Shown one piece after another: positions 6,090 to 12,489 of a stretch of 12,537 nucleotides of DNA (the first letter of the stretch is position 1; the number at the start of each line of letters is the position of its first letter). The stretch is from Acidobacteriota bacterium (GTDB taxonomy: Bacteria; Acidobacteriota; Vicinamibacteria; Vicinamibacterales; CAVVIG01). The notes under the pieces are model-generated. The model did not search any database, was not told the origin of the DNA, and was given only the letters and a program-made list of their open reading frames with translations. The stretch covers positions 1-12,537 of the forward strand of contig JACPZV010000139.1 of the NCBI GenBank assembly GCA_016195295.1. Direction: 5' to 3'. The translations under genes were made by a program, and so were the position numbers.

Positions 6090-6311
6090 GGACGGGAAGG
6101 CGATCTGAGATGGATACTCGCGATCATTCAGGCGTGAATACGGGTGCTGCAAATTCTCGCGTTCATCGCGATCGCATACACACTTTCGATCGCCCTGAGT
6201 CTCGTCGTCGGGCTCACGGGCGGATACGAGAGTCCGCGCTGACACGAGGTCTGGCGTCGGCCGCGCGTCAGGGCAGCGTGGTGTAGTCGCAAGTGAGCCG
6301 TCCGCCCAACG
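6083..6311. mobile_element. Second short cassette body, bounded by inverted core sites
   Basis: It starts at core GTTGGGC (6083-6089) and ends at core GCCCAAC (6305-6311), which matches RYYYAAC exactly. The repeat is longer than the cores: GCGTTGGGCGGACGG 6081-6095 is the perfect complement of CCGTCCGCCCAACGC 6299-6313 (15 bp). After the right core, ACGCAGCCAACGACGC resembles an attC left arm, and GCGCCGCGACTGAAGCGC (6350-6367) can pair with it with several mismatches, but no GTTRRRY core follows, so this second attC looks eroded or cut. The segment could instead be a small MITE-like element. Its only plausible gene is the micro-ORF at 6144-6242. Confidence 0.45.
6144..6242 (+). CDS. Possible 32-residue single-span membrane peptide
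   Basis: Start GTG 6144, stop TGA 6240-6242, with AGGCG about 9 bp before the start as a weak ribosome site. Residues 2-24 are almost wholly hydrophobic (LQILAFIAIAY, then TLSIALSLVVGL), one clear transmembrane segment, followed by TGGYESPR. No family is recognised. Small membrane peptides are common passengers of integron cassettes. It fills the middle of the putative second cassette in cassette orientation. The lack of an ATG and the small size keep confidence low. Confidence 0.35.
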   Translation: MLQILAFIAIAYTLSIALSLVVGLTGGYESPR

Positions 6312-6372
6312 CGCACGCAGCCAACGACGCTTACGACGATCTGCATTTGCGCCGCGACTGAAGCGCAATCGT

Positions 6373-6705
6373 CTACGCGGCGCGGGTTCGAGGCCTTTGG
6401 CTCAAGAGGCGGGCGACATCGCGGCGACTCGCGCCAAGACGAAACAGCGAGCGCAAGAGCAAATCGGTGCTCACCGTCTGATCGGCGGCTTCCATCTTCG
6501 CGACGCGTGATTGGCTGGAGCCGAAACGCTCGGCTACTTGCGTCTGGGTGAGGCCCAGATGTTCGCGCCATTGCCGAAGCCCCGCCGCCAGCGCCAGCTT
6601 GGTTTCAATGAACCGGCGCTCATCGTCGGACAGGCGGAGGAAGTCGCCAGCATCGCCCACGGTCCAACCTGCTCGTTCCAATCGGCGACGCTTGTCTTTA
6701 CGCAT
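6373..6705 (-). CDS. XRE-family HTH antitoxin
   Basis: 110 aa starting at MRKDKRRRLERAGW (ATG 6705-6703). A longer in-frame start lies upstream, but this one matches the family N-terminus and overlaps the toxin remnant stop by 8 bp. Residues about 35-90 are a Cro/C1-type helix-turn-helix: LALAAGLRQWREHLGLTQTQ, VAERFGSSQSRVAKMEA, then VSTDLLLRSLFRLGAS. In the family this protein neutralises a Gp49/HigB-like mRNA interferase and represses the shared promoter. Here the toxin partner is truncated, so it may persist only as a repressor or orphan antitoxin. It ends at 6373, directly beside the eroded attC-like site. Confidence 0.85.
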   Translation of the reverse strand: MRKDKRRRLERAGWTVGDAGDFLRLSDDERRFIETKLALAAGLRQWREHLGLTQTQVAERFGSSQSRVAKMEAADQTVSTDLLLRSLFRLGASRRDVARLLSQRPRTRAA

Positions 6706-6844
6706 GACCCGAATCCTTTTTCGTTCTCGACAAACGGTGGAATTCCCGCAGCAGAAATCCGGCTTCGATCCGAGCATCCGAGCCGAACGGCGGCGTCTTG
6801 ATTTCTCCGCGCAGCCAGACCAACGGCTTATCGCGCGGGCTCAT
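6698..6844 (-). pseudogene. Truncated HigB/Gp49-type toxin (internal deletion)
   Basis: 48 codons from ATG 6844-6842 to TAA 6700-6698. The start MSPRDKPLVWLRGEIKTPPF and the next residues SDARIEAGFLLRE match the N-terminus of the Gp49/HigB-like toxin family, normally about 105-115 aa. The remaining 13 or so residues (FHRLSRTKKDSGHA region) could be the family's basic C-terminal end, so roughly 60 residues holding the RelE-fold core and catalytic basic residues are missing. The frame is kept and the 8 bp overlap with the antitoxin start is kept. This reads as an internal deletion that disarms the toxin. An alternative is a frameshifted tail. The order toxin-then-antitoxin is typical. Confidence 0.7.
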
Positions 6845-6852
6845 CGATCAGG

Positions 6853-6881
6853 AGTGTATGTCAGTTCAGACATACATGCAA
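6853..6881 (-). promoter_or_regulatory. Promoter and operator of the XRE toxin-antitoxin module
   Basis: On the minus strand, -35 TTGCAT (6881-6876), 17 bp spacer, -10 TACACT (6858-6853), ending 8 bp before the toxin remnant ATG. A perfect 8 bp inverted repeat, TGTATGTC 6855-6862 and GACATACA 6869-6876 with a 6 bp gap, covers the spacer and the edges of both hexamers. A dimeric XRE protein bound there would block RNA polymerase, the expected autoregulation. Confidence 0.7.
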
Positions 6882-6901
6882 GCGCAGCCCGGACGCGCGG
6901 C

Positions 6902-7033
6902 ATGTCAGATGCAACCGACAATCTCGTGAGACGAGCTCTTCAAGCGCGAAGAGAGAAACGGCTCGAGGACGGCGATCGCGCTCAGCTGGCGCAGGCCCTA
7001 AGGGATCTGAGCGAGCTCGAGCGTCTGCGATGA
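6902..7033 (+). CDS. Possible small charged helical protein
   Basis: 43 aa from ATG 6902, divergent from the XRE module and 26 bp beyond its operator. The sequence is rich in Arg, Glu, Asp, Leu and Ala (LVRRALQARREKRLEDGDRA, then LAQALRDLSELERLR) and would form one or two amphipathic helices. No family is recognised and no clear Shine-Dalgarno is seen. It fills the gap before the DUF1572 gene. It may equally be chance open frame in GC-rich DNA. Confidence 0.3.
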   Translation: MSDATDNLVRRALQARREKRLEDGDRAQLAQALRDLSELERLR

Positions 7034-7056
7034 AACGAAGAGACACGTTCAGCTCG

Positions 7057-7065
7057 TGCTAGCAT
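7057..7065 (+). promoter_or_regulatory. Extended -10-like element before the DUF1572 gene
   Basis: TGC-TAGCAT at 7057-7065, 27 bp before the ATG, with no good -35. The same nine bases occur at 5186-5194. Weak candidate for the promoter of the DUF1572/isomerase pair. Confidence 0.3.
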
Positions 7066-7092
7066 GCGCGCGTGCAACTGAAGGGAAAAAAG

Positions 7093-7671
7093 ATGATCGA
7101 GCGGCATTACTTGGAGGACTGCCTTCTCCAGTTGCGGAAGCTGAAGGCCCTGGCCGACAAGGCCATCGCTCAGATCGAGGACGCGCATCTTTTCGCGGTT
7201 CTCGATCCCGAGGCGAACAGCATCGCCCTCATCATGAAACACATGGCGGGGAACATGCGGTCGCGATGGACCGATTTCCTCACCACGGACGGCGAGAAGC
7301 CCGACCGCGATCGAGACCGTGAGTTCGTACTGGAATCGGAGGATACCCGCACGAAAATCCTTTCGGCCTGGGACGACGGGTGGAACCGCGTCTTTCACGC
7401 GGTGTCCTCGCTCACTGATGAGGATCTTGGCAAGGCGATCAGGATCCGAGGGGAGCGTCATTCCGTGGTGGAGGCGATCAACCGCCAGATGACGCATTAC
7501 GCCGCGCACGTGGGCCAGATCGTCTTGCTCGCGAAACACTACGCCGGCCCGAATTGGCAATCGTTGAGCATTCCGCGAGGGAAGTCCCAAGAGTTTGACG
7601 TGGCCAAGAGCGGCGCCGCGTACGATCTCGAGCAGGACGTCAGCAGAGGGACGCAGCAAAAGCCCAGATAG
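7093..7671 (+). CDS. DUF1572 / DinB-like four-helix protein
   Basis: 192 aa. ATG 7093 was chosen over GTG 7072 because AAGGGA lies 6 bp before it. The DinB-like metal site is visible: His50 (IALIMKHMAGNM), His135 and His139 (MTHYAAHVGQIVLL). The motif SRWTDFLTTDGEKPDRDRD at about 57-75 is characteristic of DUF1572. DinB-fold proteins are metal-binding bundles; some are thiol-dependent transferases, and the role of DUF1572 is not known. No signal peptide is seen, so it is probably cytosolic. The next gene begins 8 bp after its stop, so the two are probably co-transcribed. Confidence 0.88.
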   Translation: MIERHYLEDCLLQLRKLKALADKAIAQIEDAHLFAVLDPEANSIALIMKHMAGNMRSRWTDFLTTDGEKPDRDRDREFVLESEDTRTKILSAWDDGWNRVFHAVSSLTDEDLGKAIRIRGERHSVVEAINRQMTHYAAHVGQIVLLAKHYAGPNWQSLSIPRGKSQEFDVAKSGAAYDLEQDVSRGTQQKPR

Positions 7672-7679
7672 CAGGTGCC

Positions 7680-8579
7680 ATGCTTTCGAGAAGAACGATG
7701 CTCCTGACACCCGTGGCGATGGTCGGCGCGCGCATTGGTGCGGCCGCTTCGGGCAAGATGACGCTCGCCATTCACCAGAACTCGTCCGCGGCAGCGGGGT
7801 ATCGCAAGTCGCTCGAAGGCTGGGCCCGCGCGGGCATCAAGAACGCCGAGCTCACGCCAGGGCTTCTGGACGCGTTTCTGCGGACGGACTCGCTGGCCGC
7901 CGCGCGCCAGGTCCTCACCGACCTGGGACTGACGCCGGTCTCGTGCGCGTGCGGCGTGCAGGGTCTCTGGGAGCCGAATCCCAATCGCGCGACTGCGCTC
8001 GAGAATCTCAAGAAGCGCTGCGAGATGCTGGCGGAGCTCGGCTTGCCGCGCACGTATGCGACCACGGCGACGACGCAGAAGGTCACGCAAGACGATTACA
8101 AGGCCGGCGCGGACAACATGCGCGAGGCGGGAGAGATTGCCAAGCAGTCGGGTCTGACGCTCATGGCCGAATTCGTCCGCGCCTCGTCTTTTATTTCCAC
8201 GCTGACCACGCTGCTCAAGATGACGCGCGCGGCCGGGCATCCGAACATGCGCCCGATGCTCGATTGCTATCACTTCTGGTCCGGCAACAACAAGCTCGAG
8301 GATCTCGATCTGCTCCGTCCGGGAGAAATCGCCCACGTGCACTTTCAGGATGTGCCCGATATGCCGCGCGAGTTGCTGGACAACAACACCCGTGTCATCC
8401 CTGGCGACGGCATTACTCCGCTGACCAAGATTCTTCGCAAGCTTGCCGAGAAGGGATACGCCGGTGCATTGTCGGTCGAGCTCTTCATGCCGAAATTCCA
8501 GCAGGCCGATCCTTTTGAGTTGGCGCGGGAAATCCGACAGAAGGCGGAATCGGTGATGCGTCAGGCGCGCGTACTCTGA
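7680..8579 (+). CDS. Sugar phosphate isomerase/epimerase-like TIM barrel, Tat-type signal
   Basis: 299 aa. The N-terminus SRRTMLLTPVAMVGARIGAAA looks like a twin-arginine signal, so the enzyme is probably exported folded. The AP endonuclease family 2 / xylose isomerase-like barrel has the usual metal ligands: Glu164 (LMAEFV), Asp195 (PMLDCYHFW), His221 (AHVHFQDV) and Glu267 (LSVELF). Relatives isomerise or epimerise sugars and inositols, and the substrate cannot be read from sequence. The start ATG 7680 has AGCAGGTG just upstream. It follows the DUF1572 gene by 8 bp. A gap of 38 bp separates it from the acylase gene, which may have its own promoter. Confidence 0.88.
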   Translation: MLSRRTMLLTPVAMVGARIGAAASGKMTLAIHQNSSAAAGYRKSLEGWARAGIKNAELTPGLLDAFLRTDSLAAARQVLTDLGLTPVSCACGVQGLWEPNPNRATALENLKKRCEMLAELGLPRTYATTATTQKVTQDDYKAGADNMREAGEIAKQSGLTLMAEFVRASSFISTLTTLLKMTRAAGHPNMRPMLDCYHFWSGNNKLEDLDLLRPGEIAHVHFQDVPDMPRELLDNNTRVIPGDGITPLTKILRKLAEKGYAGALSVELFMPKFQQADPFELAREIRQKAESVMRQARVL

Positions 8580-8617
8580 GGCGCCGGGCTTGGCCTTCTG
8601 TGGCACAATCCACACCC

Positions 8618-10891
8618 ATGAAGAAACTTGCTCTCGTCTTCGCCGTCGTGTGCGTCTCGTGCGCGTCGCAGGCCGCGCCTGACGGCGACGCCAAAGACGT
8701 CGCCGCCTGGGAGCGTCAAGCCCAGAACGTCAACATCGTCCGGGACACGTGGGGCATCGCTCATGTTTCCGGCAAGACGGATGCCGACGCCGTCTTCGGC
8801 ATGATCTACGCGCAGGCCGAAGACGACTTCAATCGCGTGGAGACGAACTTCATCAACTCGCAGGGACGTCTCGCAGAGGCGGAAGGGGAGAGCGAGATCT
8901 ACCGCGACCTACGCATGAAGATCTTCATCGACCCGGACGACATGAAGGCGCAGTACCAGAAGGCGCCGGCGTCGTTGAAGGCCCTGATGAACGCGTGGGC
9001 CGACGGCTTGAACTACTACCTGCACACGCATCCGAAGGTGACCCCGCGGGTCATCAAACATTTCGAGCCGTGGATGGCCCTCACCTTCAGCGAGGGGAGC
9101 ATCGGCGGCGACATCGAGCGCGTCAACCTGACGCAGCTCGAAGCGTTCTATGGGCGGTCCGCCTCCGCGCCTTCGGCGCTTCGGCGAGACGAGCCCGCCA
9201 GCCTCTTGCCGACGGCGTTTCGGCGGGACGCGCCGGTCTTCGCGCTGCCGACGCTTCGAAAGGACGAAGCGGTTGAGCCAGAGCCGGCGTTCGTCGAGCC
9301 GACAGGATCGAACGGCGCGGCCGTCGCGCCGTCGAACACGACGTCGCACCACGCGCTGCTCCTGATTAATCCGCACACGTCGTTCTTCTTCCGCTCCGAG
9401 CTGCAGATGACGAGCGACGAAGGTCTGAACGCGTACGGCGCCGCGACGTGGGGCCAGTTCTTCATCTATCAAGGCTTCAACGAGCGCGTCGGCTGGATGC
9501 ATACGTCGAGCGGCGTCGACAACATCGACGAGTATCTCGAGACAGTCACGAAGAAGGGCGACGGCTACGTCTACAAGTACGGCACCGAAGAGCGTTCTGT
9601 GAAGTCGAGCAAGATCGTCGTGCCGTACAAGACCGCCACCGGCACGGCGCAGAAGGAATTCACGGTCTACCGTACGCACCACGGGCCCGTCGTCCGCGAG
9701 GCTGACGGCAAATGGGTGAGCGTGCGCTTGATGCAGGAGCCGCTGAAGGCGCTGACGCAGTCCTACACGCGGACGAAGGCGAAGAACTACAAAGAGTACC
9801 GCGACACGATGGAGCTGCACACCAACTCGTCGAACAACACGATCTACGCGGACGCGGACGGCACCATCGCCTACTTCCACTCGAATTTCATTCCGAAGCG
9901 CGACAACCGGTTCGATTGGACGAAACCAGTGGACGGCAGCGATCCCACTACAGAATGGTCCGGCGTGCTCTCGATAGACGAGACGCCGGGATTGCGCAAT
10001 CCGCCGAATGGCTGGCTCTACAACACGAACAACTGGCCGTGGACGGCCGCCGGGCCGAACAGCCCGAAGAAAGCGGATTTCCCGAAGTACGTGGAGCGCA
10101 ACGGCGAGAATCCGCGCGGCATCCACGCGATCAAAGTGCTCGACAACAAGAAAGACTTCACGCTGGACTCGTTCGTCGCGGCGGCGTACGACAGCTACCT
10201 CACCGAGTTCGACATCATGCTGCCGCCGCTCTTGAAGGCGTTCGATCAGACGCCGGCGTCGGATCCCAACAAGAAAAAAGTCTCTGAACAGATCGCTGTG
10301 CTGCGCGCGTGGGATCGCCGGTGGTCAGCGACGTCCGTGCCGACGTCGGTCGCGGTGTACTGGGGCGAGGAGGTCAGCCGGCCGTTCGAGGCTGATGCTC
10401 GCAAGGCGGGCATGTCCGCAGACGACTACTCGGCGGCGCACGCGACGCCCGCGCAGATGCTGCAAGCGCTCGCCGCCGTCTCCGACAAGCTTGCCGCCGA
10501 CTTCGGCAGTTGGAAGACGCCGTGGGGCGACATCAATCGCTACCAGCGCGTCAACGCCGCCATCGTCCAGCCGTTCGACGATGCCAAGCCGAGCATCCCG
10601 GTGGGCTTCACGTCATCGCGGTGGGGATCGCTCGCGTCGTTCGGCGCGCGCACCTACAAAGGGACGAAGAAGATGTACGGGACCAGCGGGAACAGCTTCG
10701 TGGCCATCGTCGAGTTCGGCGATCAGGTGCGCGCCAAGGCCGTCACCGCCGGTGGCGAGAGCGGCGATATCGCGTCGCCACATTTCGGCGATCAGGCGCA
10801 GCGCTACAGCACGGGCGATCTACGCGAGGTCTACTTCTACCGCCCGCAGATCGAGGCGCACGTCGAGCGACAGTACCACCCGGGGCAGTAG
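8618..10891 (+). CDS. Penicillin acylase family protein (Ntn hydrolase)
   Basis: 757 aa from ATG 8618 (MKKLALVFAVVCVSC); a GTG 18 bp earlier would spoil the signal peptide. The signal ends either at a weak lipobox (CVS-Cys15) or near SQA, so the protein is periplasmic or outer. The precursor is an Ntn hydrolase that cuts itself before a catalytic serine: Ser231 in TGSNGAAVAPS, followed by ALLLINPH. Downstream, YGAATWGQFFIYQGFNERVG and LYNTNNWPW match the acylase beta chain, the Asn-rich motif being a likely oxyanion-hole site. Members hydrolyse amide bonds of acyl side chains, including penicillins and acyl-homoserine lactones; the substrate is not decidable here. Residues 185-220, just before the cleavage site, are three 13-residue repeats (PSALRRDEP, PTAFRRDAP, PTLRKDEA). 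The NHL gene follows by 46 bp. Confidence 0.92.
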   Translation: MKKLALVFAVVCVSCASQAAPDGDAKDVAAWERQAQNVNIVRDTWGIAHVSGKTDADAVFGMIYAQAEDDFNRVETNFINSQGRLAEAEGESEIYRDLRMKIFIDPDDMKAQYQKAPASLKALMNAWADGLNYYLHTHPKVTPRVIKHFEPWMALTFSEGSIGGDIERVNLTQLEAFYGRSASAPSALRRDEPASLLPTAFRRDAPVFALPTLRKDEAVEPEPAFVEPTGSNGAAVAPSNTTSHHALLLINPHTSFFFRSELQMTSDEGLNAYGAATWGQFFIYQGFNERVGWMHTSSGVDNIDEYLETVTKKGDGYVYKYGTEERSVKSSKIVVPYKTATGTAQKEFTVYRTHHGPVVREADGKWVSVRLMQEPLKALTQSYTRTKAKNYKEYRDTMELHTNSSNNTIYADADGTIAYFHSNFIPKRDNRFDWTKPVDGSDPTTEWSGVLSIDETPGLRNPPNGWLYNTNNWPWTAAGPNSPKKADFPKYVERNGENPRGIHAIKVLDNKKDFTLDSFVAAAYDSYLTEFDIMLPPLLKAFDQTPASDPNKKKVSEQIAVLRAWDRRWSATSVPTSVAVYWGEEVSRPFEADARKAGMSADDYSAAHATPAQMLQALAAVSDKLAADFGSWKTPWGDINRYQRVNAAIVQPFDDAKPSIPVGFTSSRWGSLASFGARTYKGTKKMYGTSGNSFVAIVEFGDQVRAKAVTAGGESGDIASPHFGDQAQRYSTGDLREVYFYRPQIEAHVERQYHPGQ
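9170..9280 (+). repeat. Three degenerate 39 bp repeats in the acylase spacer
   Basis: Units begin at 9170, 9209 and 9248, in frame, each encoding P-(S/T)-A-(L/F)-R-R-D-(E/A)-P or a close variant. Each unit contains a GC-rich dyad; the third is clearest, with CGCTTCG and CGAAGCG separated by 6 bp. No GTAG foot is seen, so they are distinct from the glcDEF palindromes. Confidence 0.65.
10854..10890 (+). repeat. Upstream copy of a direct repeat (end of acylase gene)
   Basis: About 37 bp beginning AGGCGCACGTCGAGCGACAG and running through the acylase stop. It matches 11983-12019 with about 4 mismatches. It codes for the last residues AHVERQYHPGQ. Confidence 0.75.
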
Positions 10892-10910
10892 CCGAGCGAA
10901 GAAGCAACCA

Positions 10911-10933
10911 CGGAGGACGCGGAGGACGCGGAG
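10911..10933 (+). repeat. Tandem CGGAGGACG repeat carrying the NHL gene ribosome site
   Basis: CGGAGGACG at 10911-10919 and 10920-10928, then CGGAG 10929-10933, 4 bp before the NHL ATG. The three GGAG cores provide overlapping Shine-Dalgarno sequences. Confidence 0.75.
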
Positions 10934-10937
10934 AAAA

Positions 10938-11984
10938 ATGAAGACGCTCGCGCTTGCCATGGCTGTACTCGCGGCCTGGCCTTCGGTACCACTCGCGCAA
11001 ACTGGCGCGCCACGCTATCAGGTCGATCCGTCCTGGCCGAAGCCGCTGCCCGACCGGTGGGTGCTGAGCGGGTTGGGCGGTGTCTGCGTGGACGCGCAGG
11101 ACCACGTGCTGGTCCTCAACCGTCAGGACGTCCTCGAAGGCGATCTGAACGCCGGGCGTCTGGCGCCGTCGATCATCGAGCTCGATGCGGCAGGGAATCT
11201 CGTCAACTCCTGGGGCGATCCCGCGCTGCTCGATCCACGCCTCCACAGCTGCTTCTTCGACAACGACAACGCCGTCTGGATCGCGAGCTCGCCGTCCGGC
11301 ATGGTGCAGCGCTACTCGCACGACGGCAGCAGGCTGCTTTTTCAGATTGGAAAGAAAGGCGTCTTCGACTCCTCGGACGGGACCGCGAGGGGCAAGGCGC
11401 TTAATTCCGACGCCGCCCGGTTCTTCATGCCGTCCAGCATCTTCGTCGATCCGCAGAACGGCGACGTGTACGTGTCCGACGGCGAGAGCGCCAACGGCAA
11501 CCGCCGCATCGCGGTCATGGACAAGACGGGCGCGTTCCTGCGCCAGTGGCAGCCGGACGGCATGGTGACCGTCCACTGCATGACGATCGGCAAGGACGGG
11601 CTCGTCTACGTGTGCAACCGCGAAGGGTCGCGGATCCAGGTCTACGACAAGAAGGGCGCGTTCCTGAAGAACATCGACGTCCCGTGGAAGTCGTACACGG
11701 CGCCGCGCGACGGCACGCCGAAGGAGAGCGGCGGCTCGGCGGTTGCGCTGGCGTTCTCGCCCGATGCGGGTCAGCGATGGATGTACGTGATCAATCAAAA
11801 CAACTCACAAGTCGAAATTATCGAGCGTCAGACCGGCCGGATCGTGTCCAGCTTCGGCCGCGTCGGCCACTCGCCGGGCGAGTTCGATCAGCCGCACGGC
11901 ATCGCGGTCGACTCCAAGGGCAATGTTTACGTCGCGGAGAACCGGGGCAAGCGCGTGCAGAAGTTCGTGATCGCGAGCCAGTAG
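10938..11984 (+). CDS. Secreted NHL-repeat beta-propeller protein
   Basis: 348 aa. Signal peptide MKTLALAMAVLAAWPSVPLA, with likely cleavage before QTG. The mature part begins PRYQVDPSWPKPLPDRWVLS, a start typical of this family of NHL proteins. At least five NHL/YWTD-like blades can be picked out: GGVCVDAQDHVLVLNR, FFDNDNAVWIASSPSGMVQR, FVDPQNGDVYVSDGESANGN, GKDGLVYVCNREGSRIQVYD, and IAVDSKGNVYVAENRGKRVQ. The family is a six-bladed propeller, related in fold to the peptidyl-alpha-hydroxyglycine amidating lyase, but many members only bind ligands and no function is assigned. It follows the acylase gene by 46 bp on the same strand and may work in the same compartment. Confidence 0.87.
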   Translation: MKTLALAMAVLAAWPSVPLAQTGAPRYQVDPSWPKPLPDRWVLSGLGGVCVDAQDHVLVLNRQDVLEGDLNAGRLAPSIIELDAAGNLVNSWGDPALLDPRLHSCFFDNDNAVWIASSPSGMVQRYSHDGSRLLFQIGKKGVFDSSDGTARGKALNSDAARFFMPSSIFVDPQNGDVYVSDGESANGNRRIAVMDKTGAFLRQWQPDGMVTVHCMTIGKDGLVYVCNREGSRIQVYDKKGAFLKNIDVPWKSYTAPRDGTPKESGGSAVALAFSPDAGQRWMYVINQNNSQVEIIERQTGRIVSSFGRVGHSPGEFDQPHGIAVDSKGNVYVAENRGKRVQKFVIASQ

Positions 11985-12019
11985 GCGCACGTCGAACGAC
12001 AGTAACGCCCGGGGAAGTA
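11983..12019 (+). repeat. Downstream copy of the direct repeat, after the NHL gene
   Basis: It begins within the NHL stop codon (AGGCGCACGTCGAACGACAG) and continues through CCCGGGGAAGTA, a diverged copy of the acylase tail. It is followed by a shorter echo, GCCCGGGAAGTGAGG (12026-12040), that runs into the OsmC ribosome site. Confidence 0.75.
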
Positions 12020-12048
12020 AAACATGCCCGGGAAGTGAGGAGCGTCCG

Positions 12049-12489
12049 ATGGCTGAGCCGATCGAACCGCGCGTGGTGGTCGTGCGCGGGAATGCGGCGG
12101 GATTCGCGCAGGAGATCAAGGTCGGCCGGCACAGGCTCCTGGCGGACGAGCCCACGAGTGACGGCGGGACCGATACGGGGCCCAGTCCTTACGATCTGCT
12201 GTTGGCGGCGCTCGGCGCCTGAACGTCCATGACCATCGCGCTGTACGCGCGAAGGAAAGGCTGGCCGCTGCGCGACGTCACCGTGCGCCTGCGGCACGCG
12301 AAGATTCACGCGGAGGATTGCGCCGACTGCGAGACAAAGGAGGGGATGCTCGACTCGATCGATCGCGAGATCGCGCTGGCCGGCTCGCTGTCGGATGACC
12401 AGCGCGCCGCGTTGCTCGGCATCGCCGCGCGATGTCCGGTCCACCGAACGCTGACGTCGGAGATCAAGATCCGGACGCGGCTCGTGTGA
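12049..12489 (+). CDS. OsmC-family peroxidase, candidate selenoprotein (in-frame TGA = Sec58)
   Basis: 146 residues if TGA at 12220-12222 is read as selenocysteine. ATG 12049 has a strong GAGGAG 6 bp upstream. Before the TGA the frame gives the OsmC N-terminal half (VVVRGNAAGFAQEIKVGRHR, then DTGPSPYDLLLAALGA); after it, TSMTIALYARRKGWPL continues in the same frame. OsmC proteins read GACTSMT here, where Cys is the peroxidatic residue that reduces organic hydroperoxides, so TGA replaces exactly that codon. The second conserved Cys129 (RCPVHRTLTSEI) and the EDCADCETKEG segment are intact, and the length suits the family. No other stop or frameshift is present. Sec-containing OsmC-like proteins are known from metagenomic surveys. 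A nonsense-mutated pseudogene is the alternative, less likely given a perfect frame and exact position. Confidence 0.8.
12233..12255 (+). promoter_or_regulatory. Candidate bacterial SECIS hairpin after the OsmC TGA
   Basis: CC 12233-12234 and TCGCGC 12236-12241 pair with GCGCGA 12247-12252 and GG 12254-12255 (A-A mismatch between), closing a 5 nt loop TGTAC 12242-12246. The loop has G at its second position and lies about 20 nt after the TGA, within the 16-37 nt range and the loop-G rule used for bacterial SECIS elements. These elements are weakly conserved, so this supports but does not prove decoding. Confidence 0.5.

Noticed and set aside
6128..6571. 147-codon minus-strand frame across the cassette and HTH gene
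   Set aside because: Overlaps the XRE gene in another frame, low-complexity Arg/Ser composition, no recognisable feature.
8909..10126. 405-codon minus-strand frame opposite the acylase gene
   Set aside because: Antisense shadow of a clear acylase, Val/Arg-rich with no motif.
12229..12489. Separate short protein starting at MTIALYARRKGWPL
   Set aside because: It lacks the OsmC N-terminal half, which lies directly upstream in the same frame, and it has no ribosome site; better explained by TGA readthrough as selenocysteine.
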